From contig JAKSZP010010596.1 in assembly GCA_022478985.1 (NCBI GenBank), positions 124,001 to 188,000 of the forward strand: 64,000 bases of DNA, read 5' to 3'. This stretch comes from Massospora cicadina. Taxonomy: Eukaryota; Entomophthoromycota; Entomophthoromycetes; Entomophthorales; Entomophthoraceae. Below are positions 10,986-22,744 of the stretch, in pieces. Numbering within the stretch: position 1 is the first letter of the stretch; each line of letters starts with the position of its first letter. The position numbers were made by a program, and so were the translations under genes. The notes beneath the pieces are model-generated. The model did no database searches and was not told the DNA's origin. It worked only from the letters and a program-made list of their open reading frames with translations.

Positions 10986-12230
10986 GATGTCATACAAGGA
11001 TGAACTAAGAAAACTATGGATGGAATTGGCAACCGTTAATAGGAACGCCCTGAATTCGGCAGATCATACCGAATTTGCTGCTCTAGAGGAGAGAAATTAC
11101 TAATAACAATTCAGGAGTAGAAGAAGTTTAAAAATTCAGCAACAATCTACTTGGCAAAATAACGTCCCTAAAGAATAAAAAAGGAGTTCTGATTAAGGAA
11201 GTTTTATCCTTGAAAACGGAATGTGAAGCAGATTGAGTGTGATTACGCTTTCTCAGCTCATATATGGAACGTTTAGTAAAACAAGTCAAAGAATTGAAAA
11301 ACCATAAATCCAAACGAAAATATATGCAGCGAACTATGCCAAAAAATACTCTGAAAACACCAGTTGGGAATTTGGTGACTTCTAGAAACATGCCGCATGC
11401 ATTCACCATTTTGGAGATGACTCCCAAAATTACCCCTCTTGTTAGTTGAGTCACTGAGCCACAAGTAGCTGTTAAAGAAAAGTCAGAGAAATTTAAATCC
11501 ACGCCCAAACTACCTAATTTTTATTGAGACAACGCCCCTGAATTCTTTTGACTTTTTAAAAGACTGTTTTTGGGTGTGGTGACAGGCAGAAAGCAGTGAC
11601 TGTCATGAGCTGCTTGTTCAACAACTGCCAAAACTTGGTGTTGCCCCACCTTGATGGGACAACTGGTACTACACTGAGGCCAAAGCTGCTATCATGAATG
11701 AGCTCAGAAGACCCTTACATATGTCAAATTGCAAACAAGAATTCATGGAAATTCAATTTCTAAAGGACAAAACCTTAGCGAAATTTTCTGAATAATTCTA
11801 TCAAGAATTGCAGATTTTAGTTGGGGCAAAAATGCTGACTGATTTTGACATGCGGATCATGTTACAAGTGATGCTTTGACCCTACCACAATTTACACCAA
11901 ATGATGTATTCTGCACTGTTCACCAAACTATCTACCTTACAAATGGTGGATTATTTGAAGGTGTTAAGCACACATTTGAGGCCCCTAACTAAATCTACAA
12001 ATCTAGTCCAGCCAGAAATCTGAACAACATCAAATTCGCTGAAACTGCTAAGGAATCTCCTAACTGAGTAGTGCCAGGAAATAAGACTGTGGTATTCAAA
12101 TGAGTGGACAAAAGTAATATCTGCTGCCACCAGTTTGGGGGGAGAGGCCACCCTGCTGACCATTGCTTCAACAAGAAGCCCAAGGAGCTGATTAATATGG
12201 TACATGCTAATGAAGCTGAAACTTCATAAG
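10986..12230 (+). pseudogene. Element B Gag with a damaged zinc knuckle
   Basis: The likely start is the ATG at 10986 (MMSYKDELRKLW), about 60 bases from the LTR. A helical, charged N-terminal part follows (11264-11449 is Lys/Glu-rich), then a capsid-like stretch around 11690-11950. Near the end is a nucleocapsid knuckle at 12125-12166, CHQFGGRGHPADHC, in which the second Cys of CX2CX4HX4C has become Phe. Many stops interrupt it. Gag packages the RNA in the virus-like particle. Confidence 0.72.
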
Positions 12231-12689
12231 AATTAGAGAAAGGGCCTGAAGCCTAGATGTGGAAGAGTCTAGAGCTGCAATTGAACCCATTTCTCTCAAT
12301 AGATGTAAGAAGAAATTGACATCAGAGATCTGTTTGTAGACATTGATGCACTGGACCAGCTTTATCAAGTGGTCAATCTAGATGTCAATGCCATAAAAAG
12401 AGCCAAAGCGAAGGGAATTAACCCACAAAATAAATAAGGAGGTCGCCCACCCTTACACATGCCAACTAGTGGACAAAATCTGATCTGCTGAGAATCTGGA
12501 CAAATTGGTCAATACCAAATTATATGAAGCGAACCTGTCAATTCCCTTAAGTGCAAAGATTTTTCCTGATTTATCAGCGCATATTATTCACACCCTTGGT
12601 TCAGCAAATAAAGCGGCCATACACTCAGTAAACATTATTCTATAATACTCTGAGTGTACATATTCAGGCATAAAGGTTAATTAAGTATG

Positions 12690-12980
12690 GGTGCAAGAAT
12701 TAATCAACAGTAGGGCACCAATCAATATTGTGTCGACCAAGTTAGCCAAAAAAAAATTTCACCCAATTTGGAGCACAAAAAGGAATATAGGACCTCCAGA
12801 CCTGATATTACTATCCTATGTGGAGCATATAGATCACTGTCATTCAGATTTGGATCCCTGATTGTATCCGCTCCAGCTTTTGTTTTGGCCAACAAGAACT
12901 AAGATTTCTTAATTGGGACCAAGTTTAAAGAAAATATGGAGTCAATTTTAACTTTGAAGTTAAACACTGACCATGTTGGG
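12690..12980 (+). pseudogene. Element B aspartic protease remnant
   Basis: INSRAPINIVSTKLAKK near 12705 aligns with the active-site region of Ty3-type proteases, where D-S-G-A would be expected; Asp and Gly are replaced by Asn and Arg. Element E has the same block with NIVFMKLVKK, so the two families are related. Downstream frames are full of stops. Confidence 0.6.
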
Positions 12981-13619
12981 TCAAACGCTGCTTCTGGTTT
13001 ATTAATGGAACAGGGAAACTCATTTTACCATGAGAAGAACTCTATTATATAATATATAATGATGGCATTATCCTGATCTATTACCAATTAGTTGGATGAA
13101 AGTGTAGAGAAATGTTGACGAATCATGGAAAATTGGCTTTTCCATTATAAACAAAGATGATGAATACATACTGCCAGGATCTCAGATCATAATTGATATG
13201 GGATTGACTCTTGAAACACCAGAGCAACTTTATATAGAGGTTGGAAGTCCATGGAAGAAATCCAGAGTTGAGCCATGAGTGGCGCCTGAATAATTATGTT
13301 GGGCCATAAAGAATTTGATATCTTCTGGAAAATCTGAGTGGAAAACTGATGAAAATTGAATAAAATCAAATTGTCACATTTATCCATTTAATCCCAACAG
13401 CGGAACTGAGAAAATTCCATGATTTTGGAACCCTGAATGAAATTGGATTTCTGGAAGGGGTTGCCAAAGTAATCACCTTACTAGTTGACTGAGAGCAACT
13501 CACAAAACTGACAGAAAGACAGCAGAAGTAGGTGATTAAATTAATCAGAAACTATTAAGAAATTTTTTGCTCAAGATGATCATGATTTATAACATGTAAA
13601 AAAATAATCCACAAAGTTG

Positions 13620-13834
13620 ACACTGGGGAAAATTTACAGATATGGATGAAACTGATCCGAAAGTTGAAAGCAGAAGAGGCGGTAGTGGAAGAAGAAATAA
13701 GCAAACTACTGGAGCATGGACTCCTAGTTCCATCATTGAGCCCCTTGGTGAGCCCAATCTTTATAGTGAAGAAGAAAGATGGCTCTGATCAAATAGAGAT
13801 CAATTATTGGAAATTGAACATGATAACCAAAAAA
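13620..13834 (+). pseudogene. Element B reverse transcriptase, part 1
   Basis: Contains EEEISKLLEHGLLVPSLSPL followed by FIVKKKDGS and INYWKLNMITKK, the fingers region of Ty3/gypsy RT. It breaks off after the A-run at 13830-13834 because a solo LTR is inserted there; the domain resumes at 14681 with KKDSYPLPRI. Confidence 0.85.
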
Positions 13835-14680
13835 TGTCAAGGTTAAATGGCTTGATAGTGGGGACCAACCCTAAGGATAAGGCTGGGTGACAGGAGGCCA
13901 AAAAGGTGAAGCTTCAGGCCCTCCCCGACCTCAGGCACACACTAGACCAACGCTGGGTACAAACTAAATATGCCAAGATTTATATTAGTGAAGTGCAGAA
14001 CGCCCAGACCCTTTTGTCAGCCCAGGCGTTAAAACGGACAGTTTATTCAATAACAACAATGGTACTATTTGGTTGATTGAGGAGCGGGGTTTGAAACCCA
14101 TTTCATTTATGAAACTAGGCATTCAGGTCAGATCCAACTTCAATCAATTACTCGAGTGAAGTCAGTTTTGGTGTATTCTACCAATTTGGATGGTAGTGTT
14201 TGCTTATTGGTAAATCAGTGCTTGGGCCCACCATAGCAAACCCCGAATTTCCCCAACAAAGTTTAAATCTGCTTTCCATGACCAACATTCCTTGTTGGTC
14301 AACTTTCCAAATAAACTTCCCCATTTTCCCATTTTTGATTATGTTACTTTGGATGACCCTATGCGTGGACCCCTTTTAGGAGGTCTTGCGTTACATTCAC
14401 CATACCATTTTACACACAATCCAGTTAGCCCCTAGTGCACTGTTGGTTCACCCAGGTTCCCTCCAATCTGGGACGCTTACCCCTTTCCCTTTGTGCACCG
14501 CGTCATTTTTGGTGTGGTATTTTATATATAATGGCACTTTTTCTCCTAATATATTATGGCTCCAGCACCCTCTGCTGGGCTCTAGTAACCTTGGTACTAA
14601 CAGCTAGTTTCCATGCGTTGGCTCTGTGCACCATGCACCACCACGCTGGAAACAGGAGAGTTATAGACACTCTCCTTGCA
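13835..14680 (+). mobile_element. Solo LTR inside element B reverse transcriptase
   Basis: 846 bp starting TGTCAAGG and ending CCTTGCA, an imperfect inverted repeat with TG...CA ends. AAAAA flanks both sides (13830-13834, 14681-14685). RT coding is continuous if it is removed. No internal element sequence is present, so it is the residue of recombination between two LTRs. No partner copy exists elsewhere in the window. It contains a B-box-like GGTTTGAAACCC at 14088-14099. Strand is tentative. Confidence 0.8.
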
Positions 14681-15370
14681 AAAAAGGATTCATATCCACT
14701 ACCAAGGATCACTGATGCGTTAGACTGCCTGGTGAAGTGACATATTTCTCTGCAATGGACTTAATCTTGTGGTAATGGCAAATTGATTTTCCAGTGGAAG
14801 ACCAAGAGAAGTGCACAATAATAACTGCGCAATGGACTGTACCAACTGACCCAAATGCCACGGTCTCTGAAATGCACCAGTGACTTTCCAAAGAGCCATG
14901 AATGCTATACTGAAAGATCAGAAGCTATCCTGCGTCCTGGTATATTTGGACAATATAGGTGTTCAAAAGAACCCTCACTGACAACTTGCAACATTTGGAA
15001 GAAGTTTTAAGGGATTATCTGAGGCCAATCTAAAGATCAAGCCAAGGAAATGCTACTTCTTCAAGAAAGATTTAGAATATTTGGGGTTTGTCTTTAAACT
15101 CTAGCAGATTGCAGCCGCAACCACAGAAAATTGTAGCCATATAGTGGATGGCTATCCTGAAGAGCTTCTGAGATATACGAGTATTCCTTAAAATGGTTAG
15201 GTATTATTGACGATTCCTATAGTATTTTGTGAAGATTGCTGAGCAATTTTTAAATTTACTAAAAGATCTAAAAAAGGATTTGTATGTAATGAAGAAGCTC
15301 AGGAGTCATTTGATGAGTTACGCTGGTACCTGATAGATTCTCCATATTTGAAATATCCAAATAACAATTG
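14681..15370 (+). pseudogene. Element B reverse transcriptase, part 2
   Basis: Resumes with KKDSYPLPRITDALD. The catalytic box at 14943-14954 reads YLDN, so the second catalytic Asp is changed to Asn. A LKIKPRKCYFFKKDLEYLGF-like thumb block follows near 15030, mostly in one frame. Stops and shifts show it is dead. Confidence 0.82.
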
Positions 15371-15748
15371 AAAATTTTTATATTAAACCAATGCTTCATT
15401 GACAGCGAACAGCGCCACTCTGAGTCAAGTGGATGAACTCAGAGAGGTGCATCTGGTAGCTTATGTGAGCTGGACACTATCTGCAGCAGAATGGAACTGC
15501 ACTATTATGGAGCATGAGTGCCTCATGGTAATTTATGCCTGTAAGCAATTCTGGATGTACATCCACAATATGCATTTCAAAGTGGTGACAGACCACTCCT
15601 CCCTGCACTGGCTAAACAACCTCAAAGAGCCAGAGGGACATCTGGCTCTATGGGCACTAAAACACCAAGCGTATGACTTTGAAATAATACACCAAGCAGG
15701 AGTCTCCCATCATAATGTGGGAAGCCTATCAAAATTACCTGCAGTTTA
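15371..15748 (+). pseudogene. Element B RNase H
   Basis: A nearly clean frame from about 15387. The first acidic site reads NAS instead of DAS (codon 15390-15392). EHECLMVIYACKQF supplies the catalytic Glu helix and TDHSSLHWL the later Asp-His motif. The end, HHNVGSLSKLP, matches the usual HxxADxLSRLP border. This is the best preserved domain of B. Confidence 0.87.
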
Positions 15749-15929
15749 AGTGGTACAACATAGGCTGATGAATTATTCCAGTGGATGATCAATGGAGAGA
15801 TTGTCAAAAAGCCCCAAAAAAATCAAGGTTTGCTTTAAAAAGCGGTGGAAAACACCAAGACCCAAAATGGACAAGTTTTTAAAATAATTGATGGAAAATG
15901 ATAAATACTTCCAAAAGTGTCAGAACGAG

Positions 15930-16687
15930 TGGAAAAGATCCAAACCACTCATGAGGTTGTTGAGCATTGAGGCCTGAGAAAACAAACTTCCATATTCGCC
16001 AGTATTACTAGTAGGATCAATTAACTATGATGTCACTTACTATCTGGATTGCTGTGTGGAGTGCCAACTACACAAACCACACAAAAATACCAATGTACCT
16101 TGACTGGTACACCCCAGATTTTCTTGGCACACAGTGCTAATCGATGTAATGGGATCACTGAATATGAGTACTGGGGGAGTCAAATTTCATCATAGTTGTG
16201 ATTGACCATCTAACTAGATGGGTCAAAACAAAGGCACTAAGTAAAGTAGATGCTACAAGCACTGCGCACTATATTCTGGATGAAATCTTTTAATGGCATG
16301 GATGCCCACAAGTCTTGTAGAGTGATATCATAATGAATTTCATTTCCCATGTGATCCTGAAACTGAACAAGGCAATGGGAAACAGAGAAGTTGTATCAGA
16401 TCCATACCACCCAGAAATAAACAGACTGTTAGAAAGAGTGAACAGAACGCTAACCTTGACACTTATAAAAATTGGTTGCCAGAAAACATCTGCATGGGCC
16501 TACCTCAGTTTGGTAACATTTGCCCACAACATCAGCCACCATACAGCAAATGGAAAAACGCCGTTTGAATTAATATATGGGAAAAGGGCCGCATTACAGA
16601 CAATTCTATATTTAACTGTCAAACCAACATTGGGGATGAGTGCCAATCAATATTTACTCTGATTATTGAATTTAATGATTGAAGTGC
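15930..16687 (+). pseudogene. Element B integrase, zinc and catalytic modules
   Basis: A zinc module is suggested around 15950-16090 by DCCVECQLHK. The core shows LIDVMG with its Asp at 16143-16145, a decayed second Asp block near 16320 (SDIIMNFIS), and RLLERVNR with the Glu near 16432. All three acidic residues can be placed, but in different frames. The domain is cut at 16687 by the ORF1-only element and continues at 18604. Confidence 0.8.
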
Positions 16688-18603
16688 TTTCTTTTCTTTC
16701 CGCTCAACATCACTTTAGAGCGATTATAATTAAAGTTTTTCATTTATGTCTGTGGATCCACCACCTGCTGCCCCAGTATGGGGCAGCGGTGCTCCACCTG
16801 ATAGCGTTTTCTTCCCAGCAGGCAAATGCGTGCAGATGAGCTCATCCAACCCGCCTAATGCATCAGGCCAATTTTTCCCTCCAAAGAACTTATTATTACA
16901 CTTAGCATGTGTCCACCCGACCTGCCCCCACCCCTAGCCCTACCCAAATCCAATATTCGCTTTTGCCTCCAATTCAAGTATGGACGTCTCTTCCCATATG
17001 CTGACAAAGTGATTACTGAGCTGGAAACAGTCATGTTTTCACCATCTGTATTTATTGACTTCCGCCCTTACAAGGGCTATTTTGATATAGGCTTTCCCAA
17101 TGAAGTGGATGCGGCTGCTGTTGCAGCTACGCCCTTAATATATAAAAACACACCCATTACCAACTCCTTTACACGCCTCCCCAGTGATACCACATCTGTA
17201 GTGACCTTTGCAAACTTTCCTTCGCACCTTCCCCTCAAACACTCTATGAAGAATTGATTATGGGGATGTCCAAATATGGCACAGACCCGATTCTCCACTT
17301 CCTTATCCTGAGCAGTGCTGAACAATTAGCAGCACCATAGGCAATGGCCACCTTTACCCCCCACCATCCAACCATAGCCCAGCACATCCCACCACGTGCC
17401 TATATCCCATCAGAAAAAGATCACTTCTTTTGGGCTTGCATTGACAATGGCCGCATAGTTTGCCCCCTCTGCCATGAGTTGGACCACTCCAAAATAGGCC
17501 TGTCGCCACAGTTCAAAAAAGTGGAAACCGCCAAGCCCACACGTGAGGCCACACAAACAGCGTTTGAGTGGGGATTTTGGCTGATCCCAACCCCTCCAGC
17601 TGACCGTTTGAAAAATCAGGAAACCTTTGCAACCATAGTCCAAGCCAGCTAAATTTCTCACAATATAACCAATTGGGAGCAGGTTTGGACCCAAATTCAA
17701 TCCAACCAATTTCCCACCCCAAAACTTACCCAACCAAAGCCACATCTCTCCAAATCAATCCAACTCAACCAAAATCCCTGGAACTTATTGGATAAAATAA
17801 CTGAGTCTGGGGAAATTGTCCCACCTCCAGACTTTCCAATTAATTTGGAACCATATCTACCTTCAGATTTCGATGCCCCATTCCCACCCAAGAAATATGT
17901 CCCCAAACCCATCGCTATCCCATTCTTGGTTGACCATCAACTTTCTGAGGCCACGGTGGCCTCTCCTGATAGCTGCCATCTCTGCAAAGCTGTGACACTC
18001 TCAGTTGCTGAATTTAAAGAAGGGCTACATTTAACTGAATTCCCTGCATTTTCTCTGAGGTTTTAAAAGTGGAAATCAAACAATTAAAAGAAACTGCCAC
18101 CTCTGCTGTCAAGCATGTTGCTGCACTGGCAGAATTTTACACCACCATGCGTATCACCAGAGCCAATACTATGAAGTACTACAACTTCCCAAGGCATGCA
18201 TACAAGCTGAACACCATGTTGCCAAACTCCTGGAGGCTTTTCTCCAGGCCCAAATTGTTACTAATGATCTTAACAATTTATTTTTTTCACCTCTACCCAT
18301 ATCCTGCATATGCCCCAACTCCCTTGCTCTCAGCTTGGATCCGCTTCTTCAATGGTGAAAATGAAATTGATAATTCTCCTGATCCCCTCCCCCTCCGCCA
18401 TGGTGGTATAAGCAGTTCATGACTGCTACACCTGGTAAGTTAATTTTCCTTTTGTTTTTGTGTCTCGCCACTCATTTAGGGAAGTTGGTTTTGTGTTTTC
18501 AGTTTGCTTATTTGGTTTTGTATCAGTAATATCCATCCCCTGGTCAGCTTACCTTGAATAAAATTTAAAATTTAAAATATAAAAAATTTAATAATTGAAG
18601 TGC
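16688..18603 (+). mobile_element. ORF1-only non-LTR element, copy 1, with 19-bp target duplication
   Basis: The host sequence AATTTAATGATTGAAGTGC (16669-16687) is repeated with one mismatch at 18585-18603, just after an A/T-rich tail (18555-18584). Long target duplications plus such a tail are the mark of target-primed, LINE-type insertion. The 1.9-kb body encodes an ORF1-like protein but nothing like endonuclease or RT, so the element could only have moved with another element's enzymes. A perfect hairpin (16767-16787) lies near the 5' end. A second, older copy lies at 25330-26936 plus 60375-60480. Confidence 0.78.
16746..18420 (+). pseudogene. ORF1-like RNA-binding protein of the ORF1-only element
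   Basis: Starts near 16746 with a Pro-rich segment, then FCLQFKYGRLFPYADKVI and a fold-like block to about 17257 that resembles the RRM-like part of LINE ORF1 proteins. A degenerate zinc knuckle CPLCHELDHSKIG near 17465 matches CX2CX4HX4C except for the last Cys. After a stop at 17650 a Pro-rich linker leads to a second Cys pair (CHLCKAV, near 17980) and a helical C-terminus to about 18350. A few stops and frameshifts interrupt it. Its function is inferred to be RNA binding; no database family was matched. Confidence 0.6.
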
Positions 18604-18890
18604 AACTTCAAGAATTTGATATGACCTTGAAGAAAAAAAATCAAGGCCAAGATGACAGATGATGTATAACTGACAAGCACTACATAAAACCATGTGGGTG
18701 ATAGGGTAGCCTATTGCAATATTCATGGCTTCAGGAGAAAAAACAAGCTGGATGCACTGTGGTCAGGTCCATCTTATATTATTGCCAAATCGGCAATGGA
18801 CGCCTGTTCCATCAAGAACATTGAGGATGGGTAAATAATAAACCAGGTCCATTCAAAATACTTAAGTTATTGGATTCAAGGAAAGATTAA
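18604..18890 (+). pseudogene. Element B integrase C-terminal module
   Basis: Continues the integrase after the insertion. LDALWSGPSYIIAKS near 18750 is the GPY/F-like module of Ty3/gypsy integrases and HSKYLK near 18855 is the usual end. No chromodomain follows. Confidence 0.7.
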
Positions 18891-18920
18891 TAAAAATAAT
18901 AAAAGTGTTCCATAAAGACT

Positions 18921-19100
18921 GATGAACCATTAAAATGGTTATTTAGTGATATATATTAAGTCCTAAAAAAGAACCGCTGAACCAAAGTAGATGGTTGAGT
19001 CTTAAGAAATCAGACCTCTGAACCATAAAAGACTGGTAGGTCAAATATACCTAGGAACCAGTTTAGGGAATAATGAAAAGATAGACCACTGAACCAATTA
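18921..19100 (+). repeat. Degenerate repeat with CTGAACCA core
   Basis: GAACCA cores with similar flanks occur at 18921-18929 (GATGAACCA), 18976-18984, 19017-19024 and 19088-19096, spaced about 40-70 bases, each followed by a GGTTGAGTC/GGTCAAGTC-like word. Spacing is irregular, so this is an old tandem array. Confidence 0.5.
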
Positions 19101-19288
19101 TAGGTCAAGTCCTATAAAAAATAAAAAATTGAATAACATAAGAAAAAAGAAAAACACAAAAAATGATAAAATATGTAAAAAAGAAATAGAAAAAACATAT
19201 AAAATGAAAAAATCAATAAAATTTTTAATTGAAGTCATCAGAGTCATCTGCTGGAATTTTCTTATGTTGTTAGCAGGATCAATCTAAA

Positions 19289-19380
19289 TTGAAACTGGGT
19301 CTACTGGAAATAGTCCCAAGAAATATGCAAAGTGCTGGGAGAACATTAAAGGGTTGAAACTGGGTTTGCTGAGAGTAGTC
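19289..19380 (+). repeat. Pair of similar blocks, period 65
   Basis: TTGAAACTGGGTCTACTGG at 19289 is matched by TTGAAACTGGGTTTGCTGA at 19354, both followed by a TAGTC word. Confidence 0.5.
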
Positions 19381-20661
19381 TATACTGTGGATCCGCTCAG
19401 ATTGAAAATGGAGACCCCAGCCTGGGAGAGTACAGGGATCAAGGAATTGAGGACGCTGAACCAAAATCCTTTAACAATTGTTAAAATCTGGGGCTTAGTT
19501 GGTTGCTCGCTTCTGGCCCTAGATTTCAACTGCACTGATTCGTGGATCCTTGCGTTGATTGTTTGATTGAGATTGATAAACTGGGGCAATAATAGTATGA
19601 GGACTATTATTTTTGTTGATTGCCTAAAAGCCTCATTGAGTGTATTGTCCAACGCTAGACAGGTGCTTCTTCATTTTGAAGTCGTTATGGTACCAGTAGG
19701 GAACACTTTCCCTATCCTCTTCTCGCAGAGCCAATCAGAGACTTGATAGTAACACCTAAGGATATCTGATCCTTGCACTCTAATCTTAAGAGTAATATTA
19801 AACAACTATTGTAAAACTACTAAGTTATTATCAAGTTTTTGTCTGAATTTAATAGGGAATAATTGGGGGTTTTTATAGTTAGAATCAGCACACAACATTT
19901 TCACCTGTATTCTGGGAATTATTTGTGCTCCTATTCTGGTTTGACCCTCAAGTGTTAGGCATCAAATATCATAGGTACCGTTGCCTTGAGTTTCTTAGAC
20001 AGTGTAATCCTTGGGTGTTCAGTGACCAAACAATTGGTATTAGGGACTCAAAACCAATTGTTTTGGCTGATGACAATCCTACTCTATTTTACTTTGGCAT
20101 TCAAAAGCTTTAGTAGTTTTTGACAACTCCCCATTTGTTCCACTCTGAACAGTTTTCTACAATTTGACTATCAGGTGTTGCTCCCATATCGAATTACTGC
20201 TTGATTTCGTTGGGGATGATTGCCAATAATAATCTCATCAGTTGACAATCTCTAATATCATCAGGGATGATGCCTGATGATAATCCCATTATTCAGCTGC
20301 TGTTGATGATCCTATATGATTATAACATAATTGTTGAATTTGTTAATTGGTTAAAAGGTTGGTATATGTGGTCATCTCGAATTCCAACAATGATGAAGGC
20401 CATATAACCCTGCATGGGGAAAACAGCTTTCCAGAACTAACACTGGCTCAAACAACCAACTAGGCTGGCACAGCAGTGGGTCATGAGGACCCCACTCTGA
20501 GGAGGTGGTAGTAAGGAATAAAGAAAAGAGGAACAACAGGCCAAAGGTTGTCATGAGCAGCATTGAGTGTAAAAAAGGCTTTGCTCCACTGGGAACTTTG
20601 AAGTACTTGACCTGGACTGAGGCAGCATTCTCCTACCCTGATCTACTTTCACTGAAAAATT

Positions 20662-20678
20662 AGTCAAGAGGGGGGATG
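20662..20678 (+). promoter_or_regulatory. Element B polypurine tract
   Basis: AGTCAAGAGGGGGGATG directly precedes the 3' LTR. Element E has GTCAAGGAGGGGGAAT in the equivalent place on the other strand. Confidence 0.8.
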
Positions 20679-21744
20679 TGTTGGGATTTTTCCCACATTT
20701 TGTAGTTTGCAGGTTAAAGAATCTGTTGGTACACTAGAGGATAAATCTCACAAGTGGATTATTTTTTCTAATGGATGCTTTAAAATCAGTTTGATATGCC
20801 AGCGGATTTTGGGGTAATTCTCTGGGTCCAGATCCACTGGTGTTGATCTGCGCAAGTGCCTAAGAACCTTTCAGGCAGAGTTGCTGACGGAATTAATTCA
20901 TCTGATAGTTAATCATTAATTAACTATCAAATGTGCCAATTGGGATTGGTCAGGTTTTATCACTGACTGATTGGAGATTTATTTAGGAGTTAATAGGCGA
21001 GTGATGCCGCCTGCAACTAGCAAATTGACCAATTGGTTTGGGACCTGCCATTATGGGTAAAAAGTACCATTATCTAAACAGGTCACTAGCCAAATGTGGT
21101 TGGTTCTCAGTGATTGAGTGGAAAGGTTGGAGACAAGTTCTCTTGCTACTTTCATTTTATGTTTCTGTAATGTCCAACGGAGAAACTTTTTGCTTGATGG
21201 AGAAGCCCATCGCCAGCAGAGATCTCAAAGGTTGATTTTACAGCAACGACTGCCATTTCATTACTGAGGCGCCAACAGAGGACTTGGGCACTAAATTCCC
21301 CCATAAATTCACTATTTTTATAACAATAAAGCAGTTCTATTCATCTTTAAGTTTATTATTGTTTTAATACGTTAACTGTTGCTCCTTTATGTAAAAAAGA
21401 GTATGGATCAGTTATTCTTAGAAGAGAAGAAGATCTCCACAGACTCAGCATGGTGGGAACCAAGGCTGATAATCTCTGAATCTAGAGTTAGATTAAGCTC
21501 TGCCAGAAGAGGAAAGTAGTTTCTATTTGTTAGTATAATCAGCATAGAGTGGAGCATTCCAAGTTTAGCGTTGGACCACCTAACAACCTGGTTTATTTAT
21601 ATTCAGCTATGGATAATAGTCTCCATGCTATTATCAGTTATATATCTTTATTTTTATTAACCAACGCGGATAGTGCACATAATAAGAGAACCTGTGCAGT
21701 CAATCATTGGGGACTTATTATTAGCGGAACCTCAAATTTTAACA
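20679..21744 (+). repeat. Element B 3' LTR
   Basis: 1066 bp, uninterrupted. Identity to the 5' copy is roughly 80-85% by eye, so B is considerably older than A. Confidence 0.9.
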
Positions 21745-22744
21745 CTAGTATAAACTTGCAATAATAGCTCCAATGCATTAAACTATAATTATATAAACAA
21801 GGCAGTAGAAAAATGTTTTAAAACCTGGCATATATTTAAAAGTAAATTATAGAAGAACTAATGAAGTATAAAACAAACCTTGACTCTATACATATAACCT
21901 TACGTTGTTAGAATATGAAAAACTGCAAAATATTATACAAAAATCTAAATTACATAACAAATAGGGTGCTTCCATAGTAAGAATGGTTTCCTACTTCTGC
22001 CACTCACAATGCAGGTTTGAATCTGGTTGTGTTATAAACATGATATTTCAGTGCTAAGAGGATATAAATAAGCTTAGAGTAACACACCGTGACTCAGTCC
22101 AGCCAAGAAGATTGTAAAGTTAGATTATGTAATCCCAGCCTATCAGAACTCACAAGAAGGTCTTACCCCAGTACTTGGGTTTTGTCATCCTTTTTATATT
22201 TTCGCTACTTACCCCAAATATGTTAAGATATATTGTCCCAAAGTTTACCCACCTCAGATAAAATAAAATAAATTACATAACAGAGTGCTTCAGACTTATC
22301 CAAATACCTAGATACCCATATTCAAGAAAAAATTAATTTTTGCCAAATGTGAAAATGCAAATGCTGATATTAGTCTCCTTGAATTGTAAATTCATAATTT
22401 GTTTGTCAAATGCACTTCTCTATAATGGTAATAGATAAGATCTATATTCCATAGTTACCTTTTTGATAAATCAAAGTATATCATATAAAACCTGAAGAAT
22501 ATGGGTAATTTGTGCATAAAGAAATTTAATCAATTAACGAGGAAATCCAATAAGGGAAGGACAATGTCAAAATAATGTATTATTTGTTTTATTATAAATG
22601 AACAGGGTCAACTCCATCAAAAAAGTCTTTTTAATCTCTTATTTGTGACTTATATTTTATTAAACTGTCATGAATAAGGATTTAAGGACTTTGTACTCTA
22701 CTAACCATCAATAGGATTCTTTGTCTGGCACCTCAATAGTGTGC

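Larger units (their letters stand above)
18891..20661 (+). other. Unassigned 1.8-kb stretch between integrase and 3' LTR of B
   Basis: Too long for an ordinary 3' spacer. It has no long open frame with a recognisable motif. It contains a degenerate repeat (18921-19100), a pair of 65-bp-spaced similar blocks (19289-19380) and a perfect hairpin (20256-20282). It could hold another decayed insertion or an extra gene past recognition. Confidence 0.45.
8230..21744 (+). mobile_element. Element B: Ty3/gypsy LTR element with three later insertions
   Basis: LTRs of about 1065 bp start TGTTGGGATTT (8230 and 20679) and end TTTTAACA (10923 and 21744). Flanking pentamers CTAAT (8225-8229) and CTAGT (21745-21749) are a target duplication with one mismatch. 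A primer site at 10926 and a polypurine tract at 20662 confirm the orientation. The order is Gag, protease, RT, RNase H, integrase. Later insertions sit at 9160-10785 (5' LTR), 13835-14680 (RT) and 16688-18584 (integrase). Removing them leaves about 9.1 kb, larger than usual because 18890-20660 is unexplained. No chromodomain was seen. All frames are broken. Confidence 0.9.
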
